Assembly (NCBI GenBank): GCA_001709035.1
Contig: LVKA01000015.1
Location: 1-64,000 of the forward strand
Source of the DNA: Candidatus Thiodiazotropha endoloripes
Lineage (GTDB): Bacteria > Pseudomonadota > Gammaproteobacteria > Chromatiales > Chromatiaceae
DNA length: 64,000 nucleotides
Direction of reading: 5' to 3'
Shown here: piece after piece, positions 1 through 8,339 of the stretch
How positions within the stretch are numbered: the stretch's first letter is position 1
Layout: each line of letters begins with the position of its first letter
Notes under the pieces: model-generated
Told to the model about the DNA's origin: nothing
What the model saw: only the letters and a program-made list of their open reading frames with translations
Database searches by the model: none
Program-made: the position numbers and the translations under genes

Positions 1-45
1 AGGAGCTGCTTTCTTTGCCATACCCCATTATATCAATTTCAATAA

Positions 46-270
46 TTAGTTTGTGAACTTTCCGCATGACCCACTAGGGCCTGTTAACAGTAATCCAATA
101 CGTCCTGTTGTGTCTGGCTGAGGTTCAGTTTCCCCAGCACGACAGAATGGGTGTGGTGTGGTTGTCATCGGGGAAAAAAGGATAACAGCACTGAATGAAG
201 GAACAGCCAAACCCTCCCCGCTCTTGATTGACCCTTTTTCATAAGCAACAGAGTCGATAGGAATCTTCAT
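46..270 (-). CDS. Doubtful small ORF ending across a dispersed repeat
   Basis: A 74-codon frame starts at an ATG with a weak GAGGG about seven bases upstream. The first 45 residues have ordinary codon use, but no known family, signal peptide or membrane segment is recognised. The last third runs through the first copy of the dispersed GGCCTGTTAACA palindrome, so any original 3' end has been replaced by repeat sequence. It may be the 5' remnant of an older gene or simply chance. I would not rely on it without homologues. Confidence 0.2.
   Translation of the reverse strand: MKIPIDSVAYEKGSIKSGEGLAVPSFSAVILFSPMTTTPHPFCRAGETEPQPDTTGRIGLLLTGPSGSCGKFTN
75..106 (+). repeat. Dispersed palindromic repeat, copy 1
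   Basis: Starts TAGGGCCTGTTAACA and continues AGTAATCCAATA, with a decayed right arm (CGTCCT instead of GGCCCTA). It matches the left arm and middle of the other copies in this window. Confidence 0.7.
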
Positions 271-703
271 ATCGGGCCCTCACAATAGGCATGACGTGTG
301 GTTGCTGAGCACCATCCTTCCACTCCCCGGCTTGGGTCCGCCTACAAATCGCATAGGGCTAACAGCCATGTATGACGAAATGTCAGTCATTCAAAATCTT
401 ATCCAAAGCTGAAATGTAAACTGCAAAATATCGTCTAAGCGAATGAAAAATAATATTTAAATTCTGTCTCAATCCAAATCCTTCACGATTCTGCAATTGC
501 AACATGTTTAAACCGACTCACGACAGCATGACAAATCGTCAGAGTAATAGATTCAGCCGTTATCTGAGATAGAGCTTTAAAATCGAAAAAAACCCTTAGA
601 AATCAATAGAGAAAATCTAAAACCTACTCACTGGCATAGCCCTTGCGTTGTAACTCTTGCCAACCCGTACTGATAACAAAGACGAATCGAGGAGGGTTTT
701 AGA
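271..703. other. Intergenic, no gene seen; upstream of the respiratory cluster
   Basis: No convincing reading frame. The stretch is AT-rich from about 380 to 620 and must hold the promoter of the small secreted protein at 704 and possibly of the whole cluster. I could not single out a clear -35/-10 pair or an operator. A purine-rich GAGGAGGG at 689-696 is the ribosome binding site of the next gene. Confidence 0.5.
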
Positions 704-988
704 ATGCGGCTGTTAGCTACTGCCTGCACTGGTCTGTTTGTACTACTTCCACTACAGCTCATGGCTGGGTATCCCGTAGCCGGTCTAGAGCCTTCCAAAC
801 GGCCAATGAATGCACCGGTCATGAAACAGGTATCGCGTAATAAGGCTTGGTACCAATCATCCTTGACAGGCGTTCAACAACCCTACCCCAGAAGTCTCCA
901 CTTCCTTGACAACCAAGGTAACTGGTACACACCTTTCACCCGCCCAGGCATGAGAGGTCCATATGATATTCGTCAATGGCATCAGTAG
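704..988 (+). CDS. Small secreted protein of unknown function
   Basis: A 94-residue protein with a strong GAGGAGGG ribosome binding site ten bases before the ATG. Residues 1-21 form a clear Sec signal peptide (short basic start, leucine-rich core, cleavage after LMA). The mature part is small, basic and rich in Pro, Tyr, Trp and Arg, has no cysteine and matches no family I recognise. It lies 105 bases upstream of the Met-rich repeat protein in the same direction. A phrase in the middle (HFLDNQGNWYTPF) loosely recalls the spacer segments of that repeat protein (a Q-G flanked by aromatic residues), which may be coincidence. The signal peptide and ribosome binding site make it likely to be real; its role cannot be inferred. 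Confidence 0.65.
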   Translation: MRLLATACTGLFVLLPLQLMAGYPVAGLEPSKRPMNAPVMKQVSRNKAWYQSSLTGVQQPYPRSLHFLDNQGNWYTPFTRPGMRGPYDIRQWHQ

Positions 989-1093
989 CGTTGGTATCAA
1001 ATAGAACCAAGCTCGATTGATGTGGCGACTACAAAGCAGTGAACGGTTCTTTATTTAAGGTATAAAAATTTACTACAACTAGAGGCGAAAATT

Positions 1094-2131
1094 ATGAAAA
1101 TTATTCGAATGCCAAACCTGAAAGGAGTGATCAAAGCGATGGGGATGGTCGTAGCACTTGCTGTTGCCCCACTCGCTAGCGCAGGCATGAGCGGCATGTC
1201 CGGTATGAGTGGCATGGATGGCATGTCCGGTATGGGCGGCATGGGCGGTATGTCCGGCATGGGCGGTATGAGTGGCATGGGCGGCATGTCCGGTATGAGC
1301 GGCATGGGTGGTATGTCTGGTATGAGCGGCATGGGTGGCATGTCCGGTATGAGCGGCATGGGTGGCATGTCCGGTTACTTCAAGATCACGCCACAGGGAC
1401 AGATTTTCTTCTATCCAGCTAGTGGTATGTCCGGTATGAGTGGCATGGGCGGCATGTCCGGTATGAGCGGCATGGGCGGTATGTCCGGCATGGGCGGTAT
1501 GTCCGGCATGGGCGGTATGTCCGGCATGGGCGGTATGTCCGGCATGGGCGGTATGAGCGGCATGGGCGGTATGTCCGGCATGGGCGGTATGTCCGGTATG
1601 AGCGGCATGGGCGGTATGTCCGGCATGGGCGGTATGAGCGGCATGGGCGGCATGTCCGGTATGAGCGGCATGGGCGGCCAGTGGGTTTGGGTACCTGCAG
1701 GCATGAGTGGCATGTCCGGCATGGGTGGTATGTCCGGAATGGGCGGCATGAGCGGTATGTCCGGAATGGGCGGCATGAGTGGTATGTCCGGAATGGGCGG
1801 CATGAGCGGTATGTCCGGAATGGGCGGCATGAGCGGTATGTCCGGAATGGGCGGCATGAGCGGTATGTCCGGTATGGGCGGCATGAGTGGTATGTCCGGA
1901 ATGGGCGGCATGTCCGGTTACTTCAAGATCACCCCCCAGGGACAGATCTTCTTCTACCCGGCTAGCGGCATGTCAGGCATGAGCGGTATGGGTGGCATGA
2001 GTGGTATGTCCGGTATGGGTGGCATGAGTGGTATGTCCGGTATGGGTGGCATGAGTGGCATGTCAGGTATGGGTGGCATGAGTGGCATGTCAGGTATGGA
2101 TGGCATGTCAGGCATGAGTGGCTGGCGTTAA
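1094..2131 (+). CDS. Secreted methionine/glycine/serine-rich repeat protein
   Basis: A 345-residue protein. Residues 1-31 are a signal peptide ending ASA. Nearly all the rest is built from GMSGMSGMGG and shorter GMSGMGG units, so about one residue in three is Met, with no Cys. The run is broken by two identical inserts, YFKITPQGQIFFYPAS (1375-1422 and 1919-1966), and one QWVWVPA (1679-1699). Both strands stay open across the repeats because of their composition; the + frame is chosen for its signal peptide, AGAGGCGAAAA ribosome binding site and direction. The family is unknown to me. Met-rich periplasmic proteins are known to bind copper or to soak up hypochlorite (MrpX of Azospira with MsrPQ/YedYZ). 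Here the neighbour is a DmsA-like oxidoreductase, so a methionine sulfoxide role is an inference. A structural role like the Gly-rich sulfur-globule proteins is another option. Copy number probably varies by slippage. Confidence 0.8.
   Translation: MKIIRMPNLKGVIKAMGMVVALAVAPLASAGMSGMSGMSGMDGMSGMGGMGGMSGMGGMSGMGGMSGMSGMGGMSGMSGMGGMSGMSGMGGMSGYFKITPQGQIFFYPASGMSGMSGMGGMSGMSGMGGMSGMGGMSGMGGMSGMGGMSGMGGMSGMGGMSGMGGMSGMSGMGGMSGMGGMSGMGGMSGMSGMGGQWVWVPAGMSGMSGMGGMSGMGGMSGMSGMGGMSGMSGMGGMSGMSGMGGMSGMSGMGGMSGMSGMGGMSGMSGMGGMSGYFKITPQGQIFFYPASGMSGMSGMGGMSGMSGMGGMSGMSGMGGMSGMSGMGGMSGMSGMDGMSGMSGWR
1184..2121 (+). repeat. Coding tandem repeats with 18-30-base units
   Basis: Imperfect tandem units made of GGCATGAGC, GGTATGTCC and GGCATGGGC triplet blocks. 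Synonymous changes between units (GGC/GGT, AGC/TCC) cluster in groups, suggesting block duplications: the units at 1700-1910 use TCCGGAATG repeatedly, while those at 1970-2110 use TCAGG/TCCGGTATG. Not a CRISPR: no spacers, and the frame is kept. Confidence 0.9.
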
Positions 2132-2248
2132 TCGACTGTTATTGACTGGAATACCCAGTCATAACACTCCCCAGAGCGCAGGGATGCGCTCGAATCCAAT
2201 TAATCCAATTTCATATTTTCCAATAGGGCTTCATCTGAGGAAGATCTA

Positions 2249-3040
2249 ATGATTTTACCCATCAGGACCTTGATTCCATTGTTACTGCCGATGCTGCTAT
2301 CAATTGATCCGGCTTTTGCCCGTGATATTGGTCCTGAAGATTATGAACGATCACGTTGGCATCCAATTCATTTCAAACCTAATATCGATAACGCAAAAGA
2401 TGAACAGTGTCTCAGCTGTCATCAAGAAATACTGGAGAGGAAGGTACTGAATCAGTCACCGGCAGGTATTACTTCGACAGAGGTTTTAGCCTGGTATCAA
2501 ACCCTGTCGACCTATGAAGGTGAACAGGAGACCTTTCATCGCCGCCATTTGGTGACACCGCTGGCAACCGAGCTGATGGATTTGAAATGCAATACCTGCC
2601 ACCAGGGTAACGATTTAAGAGAAGAGGCGGTGATACCGCCTGACCATAGCAACCAGGATCTAACACTTCGCAAGTCGGTCAATCCGGACATCTGCCTGAT
2701 GTGTCACGGGGCGAATGCCTACGAGTTGATGGGCCTTCCCACTCCTTGGACGGAATCGCGAAAAAACTTTCAAAACAACTGCCTTCTCTGTCACTCCTAT
2801 ATCCGCACTGAGCGGCACCAGGTCAATTATTTGAAAGCGGATGCCATTGAGGCAGCCGGTAAAGCAAATTCAGATGTCTGTTACGGCTGCCATGGTGGTC
2901 GTCAATGGTATCGCATTGCCTACCCCTACCCCCGAAATCCCTGGAAAAGCATGTCGAAAGTCACCCCAGGATGGGCCAGAGATAGACCAACCGAATCGGA
3001 GCCCAGGTTCCGGAAAGAGATCCAGCAGGCAGCAAACTAG
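2249..3040 (+). CDS. Periplasmic pentahaem cytochrome c
   Basis: A 263-residue protein with a cleavable signal peptide (residues 1-24, ending AFA) and five CXXCH haem-binding motifs: CLSCH (54-58), CNTCH, CLMCH, CLLCH and CYGCH. No membrane anchor remains after cleavage, so it is probably a soluble periplasmic electron carrier, unlike the anchored NapC/NirT type. It sits 117 bases after the Met-rich gene and 25 bases before the molybdoenzyme gene. The simplest role is electron transfer to or from that enzyme, in place of the membrane subunit DmsC, which is absent here. The direction of electron flow cannot be read from the sequence. Confidence 0.85.
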   Translation: MILPIRTLIPLLLPMLLSIDPAFARDIGPEDYERSRWHPIHFKPNIDNAKDEQCLSCHQEILERKVLNQSPAGITSTEVLAWYQTLSTYEGEQETFHRRHLVTPLATELMDLKCNTCHQGNDLREEAVIPPDHSNQDLTLRKSVNPDICLMCHGANAYELMGLPTPWTESRKNFQNNCLLCHSYIRTERHQVNYLKADAIEAAGKANSDVCYGCHGGRQWYRIAYPYPRNPWKSMSKVTPGWARDRPTESEPRFRKEIQQAAN

Positions 3041-3065
3041 CAACCGCTGACAGCGTGAGGTACGG

Positions 3066-5630
3066 ATGAGTATAGAAAAACTGACCCAGAGTCTGAAGGA
3101 GCGATTGAATCTCTCCCGGCGTTCTTTCCTGAAATCTGCCGCCGTGGGTGGCGCATCATTGACTGCCGGTGGTTTGGTGGAAATGAAGACTGCCAAAGAG
3201 GCCAAAGCATTTGCCTACGAGCCCTATCCGACAGACGATCAACTCGAGACGGTGGTAACCAGTTGCGCCCATAATTGTGGTTCAAGGCATATGTTGGTCG
3301 CCCATAAGTGGAAAGATGTAATCGTGCGTCTCTCTACAGACGATGGTCGCTACCAGCGGAATGGCCACTTCGGTAAGGACGATAACGAAGAACCGCAACT
3401 GCGTGCCTGCCTACGAGGACGCTCCTATCGACAACGGCTCTACTCGGCTGAGCGCCTGCTCTACCCAATGATGCGGGTTGGCGAGCGGGGTGAGGGTAAA
3501 TTCAAGCGCATCTCATGGGATGAGGCCCTGACGTATGTAGCCAGCAAAATGGTCGAGATCAAGGACACTTACGGTCCTACCGCTCTGGTGGATCAAAGTT
3601 ACGCGGGCGCCTCCTATGGCGTGCTGCACAAATCCGATCAGATCGAGGGCCTGCTCGGCCGCTTTCTGGGTATGTTTGGCTGTCGAACAAGCTCATGGTC
3701 GGTGCCCTCCTACCAGGGAACCACCTTCAGCTCACGTATGACCTTCGGCACCATCGAGGATGGCAATGAGGATGATACCTTCGCCCATTCGAAACTGATG
3801 ATCATGTGGGGTTGGAATCCCGCCTACACTTTCCATGGCGGCAATACCTTCATGTACATGCGCATGGCCAAGCAGCGCGGTTGTAAATTTGTCTTGATCG
3901 ATCCCCAATACACCGACTCTGCTGCTGCTTACGACGCCTGGTGGATTCCGATTCGACCCAATACGGATGCGGCGATGATGGCGGGCATGGCCCACTATAT
4001 CTTCACTAACGATCTGCATGATCAGGAGTTCATCGACAAATTCTGCCAAGGCATGGACGCTGGGACAATGCCGGACTGGGCCAAGGATAAGGAGAATTTC
4101 AAGGACTATATCCTGGGTAAATATGACAATGAACCCAAAACGCCGGAATGGGCCTCGAAAATCTGCGGTGTGTCGGCCGAAGACATTATCAAACTGGCGG
4201 ATATGTATGCCCGTACCAAACCTGCGGCACTGAAGGCATCATGGGCACCGGGAAGAAATGCCTATGGTGAGCAATACAACCGAATGGCTGCTGCCCTGCA
4301 GGCGATGACCGGTAATATCGGCATCCTTGGTGGCTGTGCTGAAGGTGTTGGCAAGGCCTGGCATGCCGAAGCAGTGGCATACCCTTACGATCAATACTCC
4401 AATATCTGGTTTCAATCCATAAAATCTGATCGCTGGGCCCACTGCGTACTCAACTATCCTAATGTAAAAAGAGAAGAGATCGGACTATGGCCCCGGCAGG
4501 ATAATACCGACGGGCAGATCCCCAATATCAAAGGCATCTTCTGGCAGGGATCCGACTGGTTCAATCAACTTACCAATATCAATAAAGAGATTGAGGCGAT
4601 CAACAAGTTGGAACTGGTGGTCTGCATGGACTCTACCATCACTCCCTCGGGCTTGTATGCCGACATCCTGCTCCCCATAGCTACGCACTTTGAGCGCCAT
4701 GATGTGGCACTGCCCTGGTATAAAGGACACTACTACATCCATCGCCCCAAGGTGATAGAGCCGATGGGTGAATCGAAAACCGATTTCCAGGTATTCACTG
4801 AACTTGCCTACCGGATTGGCGGCGATGTATTCGGCCAGGCCTTCAACCCAAAAGCTAACCGCGACTATTTTCACATCAATGACAATGTGGATGAAGCCTA
4901 TCTGAAAGAGTGGTGGGACAAGAAAGTGATAGGTCACCAGCATGTGGATATGTCATGGGATGAGTTCAAACAACGAGGCGTCTACAAATTCAAACTCGAC
5001 CAACCGCACGTTGCCTTCAGGGAGCAAATAGAGAACGGTAAAGCGTTCCAGACACCTTCCGGCAAGATTGAAATACTGGCCTCCCAATTGGCACAGATCA
5101 CCGACTGGAAAAAAACCATGTATGGTTATGAGATCCCCTACATACCTAAATGGATCGAGCCCTGGGAGTCGCTGAACAGTCCAAAGACCAGTGAATTTCC
5201 CTTTCACCTGATCTCACCCCACCCTCGATGGAGAACCCACTCCATATTCAACAACTGCAGCTGGTTACGTGAGACTTACGAACAAGAGGTAACACTGAAT
5301 GCCGCAGATGCGAAAAAACTTGGCATTAGAACCGGTGATACAGTTGAAATCTGGAACAAACGTGGCCGGGTTGTGGTACCGACCTATGTTACAGAGCGCT
5401 GCATGCCCGGGGTGGCAGTACTGCATGAGGGAGTATGGATCGATCTGGACGCTGAGGGTGTCGACCGGGCGGGTAACCCGGACATGTTGACCCTGGACGA
5501 GCCAAGTCCAGCCGGAGCATTCGCGTACAACACCGTATTGTGCAATATCAAGAAAACCGACCTGGAACATCGGCCTGGTTGGGACCAGTTGGCCACATCC
5601 CGAGCACATGTGTTTAGGCGTGACCTTTAG
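3066..5630 (+). CDS. Tat-exported DMSO-reductase-family molybdoenzyme, DmsA-like
   Basis: An 854-residue catalytic subunit of the Mo-bis-MGD oxidoreductase family. It begins with a twin-arginine signal (SRRSFLKSA, residues 17-25). Sequence typical of E. coli DmsA follows, including RACLRGRS, KRISWDEAL, the PQYTDSAAAYD segment, KTPEWASKICGV and a C-terminal molybdopterin-dinucleotide domain (about 700-850). The N-terminal cluster motif is odd: C67-x3-C71-x3-H75 ... C115, with His where DmsA has the third Cys. Ser215 aligns by eye with the Mo-ligand Ser of DmsA. The substrate is probably an S-oxide or N-oxide, but this family also holds dehydrogenases, so direction and substrate are open. It forms an operon with the cytochrome before it and the DmsB-like and TorD-like genes after it. 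Ribosome binding site GTGAGG. Confidence 0.85.
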   Translation: MSIEKLTQSLKERLNLSRRSFLKSAAVGGASLTAGGLVEMKTAKEAKAFAYEPYPTDDQLETVVTSCAHNCGSRHMLVAHKWKDVIVRLSTDDGRYQRNGHFGKDDNEEPQLRACLRGRSYRQRLYSAERLLYPMMRVGERGEGKFKRISWDEALTYVASKMVEIKDTYGPTALVDQSYAGASYGVLHKSDQIEGLLGRFLGMFGCRTSSWSVPSYQGTTFSSRMTFGTIEDGNEDDTFAHSKLMIMWGWNPAYTFHGGNTFMYMRMAKQRGCKFVLIDPQYTDSAAAYDAWWIPIRPNTDAAMMAGMAHYIFTNDLHDQEFIDKFCQGMDAGTMPDWAKDKENFKDYILGKYDNEPKTPEWASKICGVSAEDIIKLADMYARTKPAALKASWAPGRNAYGEQYNRMAAALQAMTGNIGILGGCAEGVGKAWHAEAVAYPYDQYSNIWFQSIKSDRWAHCVLNYPNVKREEIGLWPRQDNTDGQIPNIKGIFWQGSDWFNQLTNINKEIEAINKLELVVCMDSTITPSGLYADILLPIATHFERHDVALPWYKGHYYIHRPKVIEPMGESKTDFQVFTELAYRIGGDVFGQAFNPKANRDYFHINDNVDEAYLKEWWDKKVIGHQHVDMSWDEFKQRGVYKFKLDQPHVAFREQIENGKAFQTPSGKIEILASQLAQITDWKKTMYGYEIPYIPKWIEPWESLNSPKTSEFPFHLISPHPRWRTHSIFNNCSWLRETYEQEVTLNAADAKKLGIRTGDTVEIWNKRGRVVVPTYVTERCMPGVAVLHEGVWIDLDAEGVDRAGNPDMLTLDEPSPAGAFAYNTVLCNIKKTDLEHRPGWDQLATSRAHVFRRDL

Positions 5631-5647
5631 TCCTGGAGGAGAGATCG

Positions 5648-6313
5648 ATGACAAGCAAAAAAGACAAGGCCAGGATTAAAGCTGCAGTAAAGCGTCGTAA
5701 ACGTGAGACCTATACACCGGTTGTACCCGATAAACAGCTTGGATTTGTACACAACAATGTCGACTGTATCGGCTGCCGGGCCTGTGAAATCGCCTGTAAA
5801 GACAAAAATGGACTGGCGGCCGGACCAAGATTCAGACGGGTTCAATATATCGAAGGTGGCACCTATCCGGACGTCTATGCCTATAAGGTCAATATGTCCT
5901 GTAACCATTGTGAATCACCAGCCTGTCTGCCCACCTGCCCCACAGGGGCGATATTCAAACGTCAGGAGGATGGCATCGTCGATATCGATTCCACGCTATG
6001 TATCGGTTGTCGACGTTGCGAGGCGGCCTGTCCTTTTGGTGCGCCACAGTTTGATCCAAACGATAACATCGTCAAGAAGTGTAATATGTGCGTGGATGAG
6101 ATTGAGGCGGGGCGTAAGCCATATTGTGTCATGGCCTGTATGATGCGGGTGTTGGATATCGGGTCCATCGATGAAATCTGGAGGGGTAGCTTAGACACCG
6201 TAGCAGTTGGTCCTACAGATAAAGTCTCGAAACAAGTCAAAAACATGGCAAACATAGAGCTGACCAAACCATCGATCGGTTTTGTGGCGCATAGCAAAGG
6301 AAAGGTCAAATAA
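5648..6313 (+). CDS. DmsB-like four-cluster ferredoxin subunit
   Basis: A 221-residue iron-sulfur protein with four [4Fe-4S] cysteine groups in the order of the DmsB/NrfC/PsrB family: CIGCRACEIAC, CNHCESPACLPTC, CIGCRRCEAAC and CNMC...CVMAC. It should relay electrons between the DmsA-like active site and the outside donor or acceptor. It has no Tat signal of its own, so it is probably carried out in a complex with the catalytic subunit, as DmsB is. The start has a perfect GGAGG eight bases upstream. It overlaps the chaperone gene by one base (TAATG), implying translational coupling. The membrane partner DmsC is missing from the cluster. Confidence 0.88.
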   Translation: MTSKKDKARIKAAVKRRKRETYTPVVPDKQLGFVHNNVDCIGCRACEIACKDKNGLAAGPRFRRVQYIEGGTYPDVYAYKVNMSCNHCESPACLPTCPTGAIFKRQEDGIVDIDSTLCIGCRRCEAACPFGAPQFDPNDNIVKKCNMCVDEIEAGRKPYCVMACMMRVLDIGSIDEIWRGSLDTVAVGPTDKVSKQVKNMANIELTKPSIGFVAHSKGKVK

Positions 6314-7086
6314 TGAAGCTGGTTACTGACCCGAACGACAACTCGAATAATGCGCAGATCAAAAGCTTTTTGCGTGTAATCTCGGATGACTTTCTAATGC
6401 TGACTCGCTTACACGCCAAGGAACCGGATGCGGATTTTCTAGAGTTATTGGTGGAATATGAATTCCCCAGCACTATGGCGCTAAATCTGGTCAGTGAAGA
6501 GGGTAAAAAGGCTAACCAGTTTATGCAGCGTGTTATTGAAATGATGCCTGAACAGTTTGATGATGAGTATCTCGATACGTTAGCAGCAGACTTCGCGGAT
6601 ATCTATCTGAATCATAGCCTACAGGCTTCACCACTGGAGTCTGTATGGATCGACGAAGAGAAGCTGACCTGTCAAGAGAGCATGTTTCAGGTTCGAGCCT
6701 GGTATGAGAGCTATGGTCTGAAAGCGGAAAACTGGCGTATCCGACCAGATGATGACTTGGTGCTGCAACTTCAGTTCATTTCTCACCTATTCTCGCTTTC
6801 TGAATCGATAAAAGAGCTAGAGGATATTGCCCGATTCATGGATGAACATCTATTGCGCTGGCTTGGCCAATTTACATCACGAGTGGTCCATCGTTCAGCG
6901 ACACCCTACTATTCAGGAATCGCTCTATTAACAGGGGCTTATTGTGAGGAGTTAAGGGATCTCATTGCCACAATCACCAACCTCCCCCGACCATCTGCGG
7001 AGGAGATAGAAGAGAGAATGAAGTGTGATTCGGTGAGTCAAGAAGTAACAATGAGCTATATGCCAGGTATTGGACCTGCTGTTTAG
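6313..7086 (+). CDS. TorD/DmsD-type molybdoenzyme chaperone
   Basis: A 257-residue, largely helical, acidic cytoplasmic protein. It has the pattern of TorD/DmsD redox-enzyme maturation proteins: a long helical bundle with the PDDDLVLQLQFISHLF segment (about residues 143-158), which resembles the conserved E/D-P-D-D-h--ELeF motif. Such proteins bind the Tat signal of the molybdoenzyme and guide cofactor insertion before export. Its position right after the DmsB-like gene, overlapping it by one base, supports that role. It is somewhat longer than a typical TorD (about 200 residues). Confidence 0.75.
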   Translation: MKLVTDPNDNSNNAQIKSFLRVISDDFLMLTRLHAKEPDADFLELLVEYEFPSTMALNLVSEEGKKANQFMQRVIEMMPEQFDDEYLDTLAADFADIYLNHSLQASPLESVWIDEEKLTCQESMFQVRAWYESYGLKAENWRIRPDDDLVLQLQFISHLFSLSESIKELEDIARFMDEHLLRWLGQFTSRVVHRSATPYYSGIALLTGAYCEELRDLIATITNLPRPSAEEIEERMKCDSVSQEVTMSYMPGIGPAV

Positions 7087-7096
7087 TGTTCCCCTT

Positions 7097-8161
7097 ATGC
7101 CATTTCTCAAGGATTTGTTCAATCGGATACAAGAGGAAGAGAGATTACCTGTTGTAGACCCGGATCGGTGTGTACATAGTCTGATTGAGATTGCCAGCTG
7201 TTCTGCTTGTGTGGATGTCTGCCCCACACAGGCCTGGGCCCTGGATGACGAAGCTTTGCTGTTCGATGCATCTGTTTGTGATGGCTGTGGACTCTGTCTA
7301 CCCGTCTGTCCTGAAAGTGCTGTCTCAATCCAATATGAAATATTGACCGGTGACCTGGTACAGGGAAAGTTCGCACTCTGTGCCTGTGAACAGACTGGAA
7401 TGAAGCACAACCAAGGCGTTTTACCTTGCGTTCACCTGATCAGTCTCAACGATATACTCAATCTCTATAATCAGGGCTATATACAATGGGTGTGTGCAAC
7501 CGGTAACTGCTCAGAGTGCCAACGAGGCTCTAGTACTGCCCTTTGTGAGCGAATTCAACAGATTAATTATGCATTGATTGAGGAAGGACTCCCTCTCATC
7601 GACTATCACGAAACTGATTTCGCACAATGGCAACGTATCCAGTCAAGGGCAGAGGATACCCACCCGTCAGAAAATCTCAGTCGGCGAGCTTTTTTAAGAG
7701 GAGCACTGGAGAACAGTGTCAATGGTCCATCCACTCATTTTAAACAAAAACAACCAGCAACGACTGCCATTCCACCAGGTAAGCTAATGCCGAACCAGAA
7801 TAGAACAACAATCTGGCCCTATGTACCACAGATTAACAGTAACCTGTGTGATGGCTGTGACGCATGTGTAAATACCTGCCCACATAATGCGATCAGGCTT
7901 ATCACCGAAAGTGAGAATAAATTTTATAAAATCCGGCCTGAAGCCTGTACTGAATGTGGGATTTGTCGGGATGTATGTGAGAGAGAGGCGATCACTATCA
8001 TGAAGTGGACAAATCTGCCACAACAGACACTGGCTCTGAATACCTTTACATGTTTGAGCTGTGGCAACCCGGCACACTCACCGTCAGATAATCACCAATC
8101 ACTATGCAGAATTTGTGTTCAAGTCAATCATCAGAGTAACCTTTATCAGGTAATGGATTAA
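7097..8161 (+). CDS. Iron-sulfur protein with two ferredoxin pairs (NapF/HdrA-like)
   Basis: A 354-residue protein with two 2x[4Fe-4S] domains: CSACVDVCPTQ / CDGCGLCLPVCPES (about 35-75) and CDGCDACVNTCPHN / CTECGICRDVCERE (about 250-295). A middle region contains CACEQTG, CATGNCSEC and a C-terminal CLSCG...CRIC pair, which may hold further metal. An internal SRRAFLRGAL at about 195-204 looks like a twin-arginine motif but lies mid-protein. The frame also allows a TTG start at 7070 inside the chaperone gene; the ATG at 7097 is preferred because the ferredoxin domain begins soon after it. As last gene of the cluster it may feed electrons to the molybdoenzyme or help its maturation, as NapF does for NapA. 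Exact role unknown. Confidence 0.7.
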   Translation: MPFLKDLFNRIQEEERLPVVDPDRCVHSLIEIASCSACVDVCPTQAWALDDEALLFDASVCDGCGLCLPVCPESAVSIQYEILTGDLVQGKFALCACEQTGMKHNQGVLPCVHLISLNDILNLYNQGYIQWVCATGNCSECQRGSSTALCERIQQINYALIEEGLPLIDYHETDFAQWQRIQSRAEDTHPSENLSRRAFLRGALENSVNGPSTHFKQKQPATTAIPPGKLMPNQNRTTIWPYVPQINSNLCDGCDACVNTCPHNAIRLITESENKFYKIRPEACTECGICRDVCEREAITIMKWTNLPQQTLALNTFTCLSCGNPAHSPSDNHQSLCRICVQVNHQSNLYQVMD

Positions 8162-8198
8162 CAGTCCGAAGAGTTGTTGGGTTCATGTGAAGGGGACC

Positions 8199-8232
8199 TA
8201 GGGTCTGTTAACACTAATCCAATAAGCCCTAG
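8199..8232 (+). repeat. Dispersed palindromic repeat, copy 2
   Basis: Nearly full-length 33-34-base copy: left arm TAGGGTCTGTTAACA, middle CTAATCCAATA, right arm AGCCCTA. It lies just past the end of the respiratory cluster and could serve as a transcript-end hairpin. Confidence 0.8.
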
Positions 8233-8339
8233 ATTAGATAAATATAACAAGTTCATAACATTTCTCCTACGCTACAGACTTATCTGCTTTCCTATGCTCT
8301 ACTTCAATTCAAGGTTCAGAAGATCGGAAACATAAGACT

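Noticed and set aside
1051-1911. Open frames on the - strand coding MPPMPLIPDI-type Pro-rich repeats
   Set aside because: They are the mirror of the Met-Gly repeat on the + strand and lack a signal peptide and ribosome binding site.
1184-2121. CRISPR-like short repeats
   Set aside because: Units are 9-30 bases, in frame, with no unique spacers and no cas genes.
3066-5630. Arsenate/arsenite or tetrathionate oxidoreductase as the identity of the molybdoenzyme
   Set aside because: Sequence phrases follow DmsA (RACLRGRS, KTPEWASKI); no typical ArrA/AioA/TtrA features were seen. A different S- or N-oxide substrate remains open.
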